Part shown: positions 61,971 to 64,000 of the stretch, one piece after another
Layout of the letters: each line of letters starts with the position of its first letter
Numbering within the stretch: the first letter of the stretch is position 1
Assembly: GCA_029747015.1 (NCBI GenBank)
Contig: JAKOGI010002269.1
Location: 1-64,000, forward strand
Direction of reading: 5' to 3'
DNA: 64,000 nt
Source of the DNA: Carnegiea gigantea
Taxonomy: Eukaryota > Streptophyta > Magnoliopsida > Caryophyllales > Cactaceae
Notes under the pieces: generated by a model
The model's input: only the letters and a program-made list of their open reading frames with translations
The model's database searches: none
What the model was told of the DNA's origin: nothing
Translations under genes and position numbers: made by a program

Positions 61971-62585
61971 AGGTCCCCCAACTACTCACAGCCACACTAT
62001 TGATTTTTGAGCCCTTAACTACCCCAAATCAAGCCAAAGATCAAAACTTTATTCAAATGAAAACAAAAACATCACTTACCTTGAGTCGGTTTTTGAAAAG
62101 AGGTGATGGAGTCCCTTCCTACTCCAAAATCTGAGGCTGAAAATTTAAACTTCACGTTAGAAAAATCTTTGTTCATGGGGCTACAAATATCATTGAAAAA
62201 AAAAAGATGAAACTCTAATCTTTGATGCGTGGGACGCATGGGTGTAGGGTTTGGAACTCATGTATCATCATTCACCAAACCACAAGGGGGAGACGGTGGT
62301 GGTGCTCGGCGGCATGGGGCAATGTTGGGTGGATGGCCGTCTGGGCTAGGGGAAGATGGAGGGGAGTTTGAGTGGGAGAGGGAGACTAAGTTCAGGGTAA
62401 TTTGGAAGGGAAAAGCAATCAATTTCACAAATAAAAGTTGGAGGAAAAAGGTAAATAATTTTAAATAAATTAAAGGTAAAAAAATCTATTTTTGTTTTTC
62501 AAACTTTGCTTGCCTTAGACCATAAGTCTTAGGTCAGTCCATATCAACAATAATTTGACCCGCAATTGAATTTCGAAATGTTACA
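61971..62585 (-). repeat. LTR start (U3) segment present only in the terminal copy
   Basis: From AGGTCCCCCAAC at 61971 the terminal copy leaves the unit consensus, exactly at the fusion point used by all units. The 615 bp to 62585 occur nowhere else in the window. It has a G-rich block on the plus strand (62285-62390) and AT-rich ends. The open frame at 62229-62468 is judged accidental. Confidence 0.8.
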
Positions 62586-62623
62586 CTGACCCTGCTGCTT
62601 CTCATCTTGCTTTCCTCATTGGG

Positions 62624-62624
<1 letters not shown>

Positions 62625-62659
<35 letters not shown>
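62625..62659 (+). repeat. (CT)n microsatellite
   Basis: About 17 CT repeats without interruption, 40 bp right of the array boundary. It creates an artificial Leu-Ser run in one frame. Confidence 0.95.
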
Positions 62660-62663
<4 letters not shown>

Positions 62664-63107
62664 GCCGGTTCGAATCTCGGCTACTTGTGCGGACCGGGCG
62701 ATCGACAGTGTGGTGCTACCGCCGCTGTCGCCAATCTCTCTCCCTCTTTTCTCTGGTGGTTTCACGGGGGTCGGGTAGCGGAGACCCCCCTTCTTGGTCT
62801 TTTTCCCTATGAAAGAAAGCGGTCTCGGACCCCTTTTGTCCCCCTTTCTTGTTCCCTTTTTTTGGATAAAGCTTGCCCCAGAACTAACACCGCTGGTCTA
62901 AACTCGTACCTCATATTCTAAGCCCGAGTCGATAATATAATCTTTTCTCGATTACTCATTCTCAATTATACCAAGGTTTGATTTCATAATTGACAAAACC
63001 AAATCTAAGGTTGACAAACTAGTCGTATTCGAGATTCTATTCAATTTAGTAATCGTTAATAATTCTTATTAGCACTTATTAAAAATCATCAAAAAATTTT
63101 CAAAACT

Positions 63108-63146
63108 AATAATAGTAACAACAACAATAATAATAGCAACAATAAT
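63108..63146 (+). repeat. AAT/AAC trinucleotide-rich stretch
   Basis: Imperfect AAT and AAC repeats (AATAATAGTAACAACAACA and on). It is simple sequence with no other content. Confidence 0.8.
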
Positions 63147-64000
63147 ATTCTTTTTAATAAAATTATCATTTATGCAAGCACATCGATAATAATTTAACTC
63201 AACTAAAATGATAAACTACGATTTATAATATCAAGGAATAGGCTAGATAGTTTAAATAAAATGCGAGTATTACAATATTGCTCTAATTCCATTGCTAATA
63301 TGCTGCTTAGAGTGTGAATTGTTTTTGTTTTTGTTATTTCCCTCCTGAAGTTTTTTGTAATGATTCTAGAAGTTGACATTATCCAATTGGTCTCCCTCCC
63401 TTTTATTTCCTCACTACTCGTTAAAGAACCTTTTTTTTTTTTCCTTTGTTAAGCAACCTTTAAATATTCTCTTTTACACCGTACAGTTCCTTATAGGAGA
63501 TGAATTGACAAATTGACATCTTTTCCTGAAGAGTTTAACTAAGCTTTGCCTTAAAACAATTCATATTTAACTTTTCATTTGCTGTGCAGGTTGGGATAAA
63601 TCGAAAATAATCTATGAACTTAGAAGCATATTCTTATAAACTCATCTTTTCTTGTTCTAGCTTAATAGATTCATTTTTGTTTTCCTTTTATAGGAACAAT
63701 GTTTAATCCTCAACAAACACAACTCTGGTGCCTCCGATACATAATTTTTAACTCCTAATAAGACCTAGATTGTGGAACTTATGTTGACCTTATATGTTTA
63801 TAGTTGCCATGTTCAGAAGAGTTACACTCGGGATTTTTAGAGAGCAAAAGAGGCAAAACATAGCAAACTAAGACTAAAAAGTAAAACTAAGAAGGCAAGA
63901 AGCGCTACGGACACTCATAGGAAACAACAGGATCGTGTTATCATTCAAGAAAGAAGATGGGGCAAACATAAACATGGCATTGGTTACAAAGTGATCCAGC

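Larger units (their letters stand above)
8796..62585 (-). repeat. Tandem array of truncated-LTR/PBS/leader units (about 1.76 kb, 25 complete plus ends)
   Basis: The landmark TGTAACACCCCGAATTTC recurs on the plus strand every 1,745-1,772 bp, apart from deletion-bearing units, from 8857 to 57177. Just left of each landmark is GAGCTCTGATACCACTT. On the minus strand this reads: LTR end TGTTACA, AAG, then TGGTATCAGAGC, a canonical tRNA-iMet primer site. Each unit therefore holds the LTR 3' portion (about 1,685 bp), PBS and leader (about 81 bp), fused to LTR interior at ...CCACGTC/GAAGTCAG. The junction is the same in every unit checked. No gag or pol sequence is present. The rightmost copy alone carries the remaining LTR start. 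Three other retrotransposons are inserted into the array. Sense is assigned from PBS orientation. Founder type is probably Ty3/gypsy (TGTAACA ends, 2.26-kb LTR), but with no coding region that stays uncertain. Confidence 0.92.
57177..62585 (-). repeat. Terminal complete LTR of the array, split by a solo LTR
   Basis: Without the insertion and one TSD copy it is about 2,262 bp. The plus strand begins TATAACACCCCG (the TG mutated) and ends GAAATGTTACA. In sense it starts TGTAACATTTCG and ends GGGGTGTTATA. It is the only copy with the LTR start (61971-62585), so it is the true 5' end of the founding element. It is more diverged from the units than they are from each other. CTGAC at 62586-62590 would be the founder's target duplication; the partner lies outside the window. 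Confidence 0.85.
62586..64000. other. Non-array flank, no gene supported
   Basis: The first 350 bp are moderately GC-rich and follow a CT microsatellite. The rest is AT-rich with T- and A-runs. I see no domain, splice-supported exon or RNA gene. An LTR-like end (GCGAGTATTACA) finishes at 63274, so part of this could be an older retroelement into which the array founder inserted. Confidence 0.6.

Noticed and set aside
8857..62585. GGGTTAGGG in most units as interstitial telomere repeat
   Set aside because: It occurs once per unit inside AAGGGTTAGGGCATGC, without tandem TTTAGGG copies.
8796..62585. CRISPR-like or rDNA spacer array
   Set aside because: Units are 1.76 kb and continuous with no spacers, no rRNA sequence is present, and LTR and PBS signals explain the structure.
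62663..62685. tRNA B-box-like GGTTCGAATC
   Set aside because: No A box, no cloverleaf and a CT microsatellite just upstream. The T-arm pairing is poor. Neither a tRNA nor a SINE is supported.
62607..62921. Open frame with a Leu-Ser run next to the CT tract
   Set aside because: The run is the translated microsatellite and the rest has no domain or coding bias I can see.

Overview
The window is repeat-rich DNA from a flowering plant, probably a eudicot. The evidence is a Sirevirus-type Ty1/copia element with an envelope-like ORF, Ty3/gypsy gag-protease sequence, tRNA-iMet primer binding sites and AT-rich flanks. I found no cellular protein gene, rRNA or tRNA gene. Everything recognisable is a retrotransposon or derives from one, so this is probably heterochromatin.

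Layout. (1) 1-8795: a Sirevirus on the minus strand, cut by the left window edge. Its 5' LTR is 7099-8795, with PBS, gag, pol (protease, integrase, RT, RNase H) and an env-like ORF running leftwards. All coding parts are broken; most stops look like C-to-T changes. (2) 8796-62585: about 46 kb of tandem repeat, a partial unit plus 25 complete head-to-tail units of about 1.76 kb, closed on the right by one longer terminal copy. On the minus strand each unit reads: 3' part of an LTR ending in TGTTACA, then AAG, then a PBS (TGGTATCAGAGC) and about 80 nt of leader, fused directly to the interior of the next LTR copy. The array is therefore built from LTR plus leader of one retrotransposon. Only the rightmost copy has the complete LTR, ending in TG/CA termini at 62585. 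(3) Nested in unit 3 is a 4.4-kb Ty3/gypsy-like element (13086-17508) with two LTRs, TSD TAAAG, PBS, gag and protease, but no RT, RNase H or integrase. (4) Nested in the terminal copy is a 3.1-kb probable solo LTR (57551-60692) with TSD CCTAA. (5) 62586-64000: non-array AT-rich DNA with a (CT)n tract and no supported gene.

Within the array, units fall into subfamilies. Short (A) and long (B) units alternate from about 18.5 to 29 kb. Units 4 and 6 are almost identical. Units 15-19 form a homogenised block (C), and unit 23 is a mosaic. This indicates spread by unequal exchange and conversion, not by repeated insertion. The simplest history, which is inference, is: one element lost its interior and the start of one LTR, leaving LTR-leader-truncated LTR; unequal recombination expanded that; three later retrotransposons landed in it.

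Percent identities and subfamily calls were made by eye. Clade names rest on domain order and motifs, not on a search.
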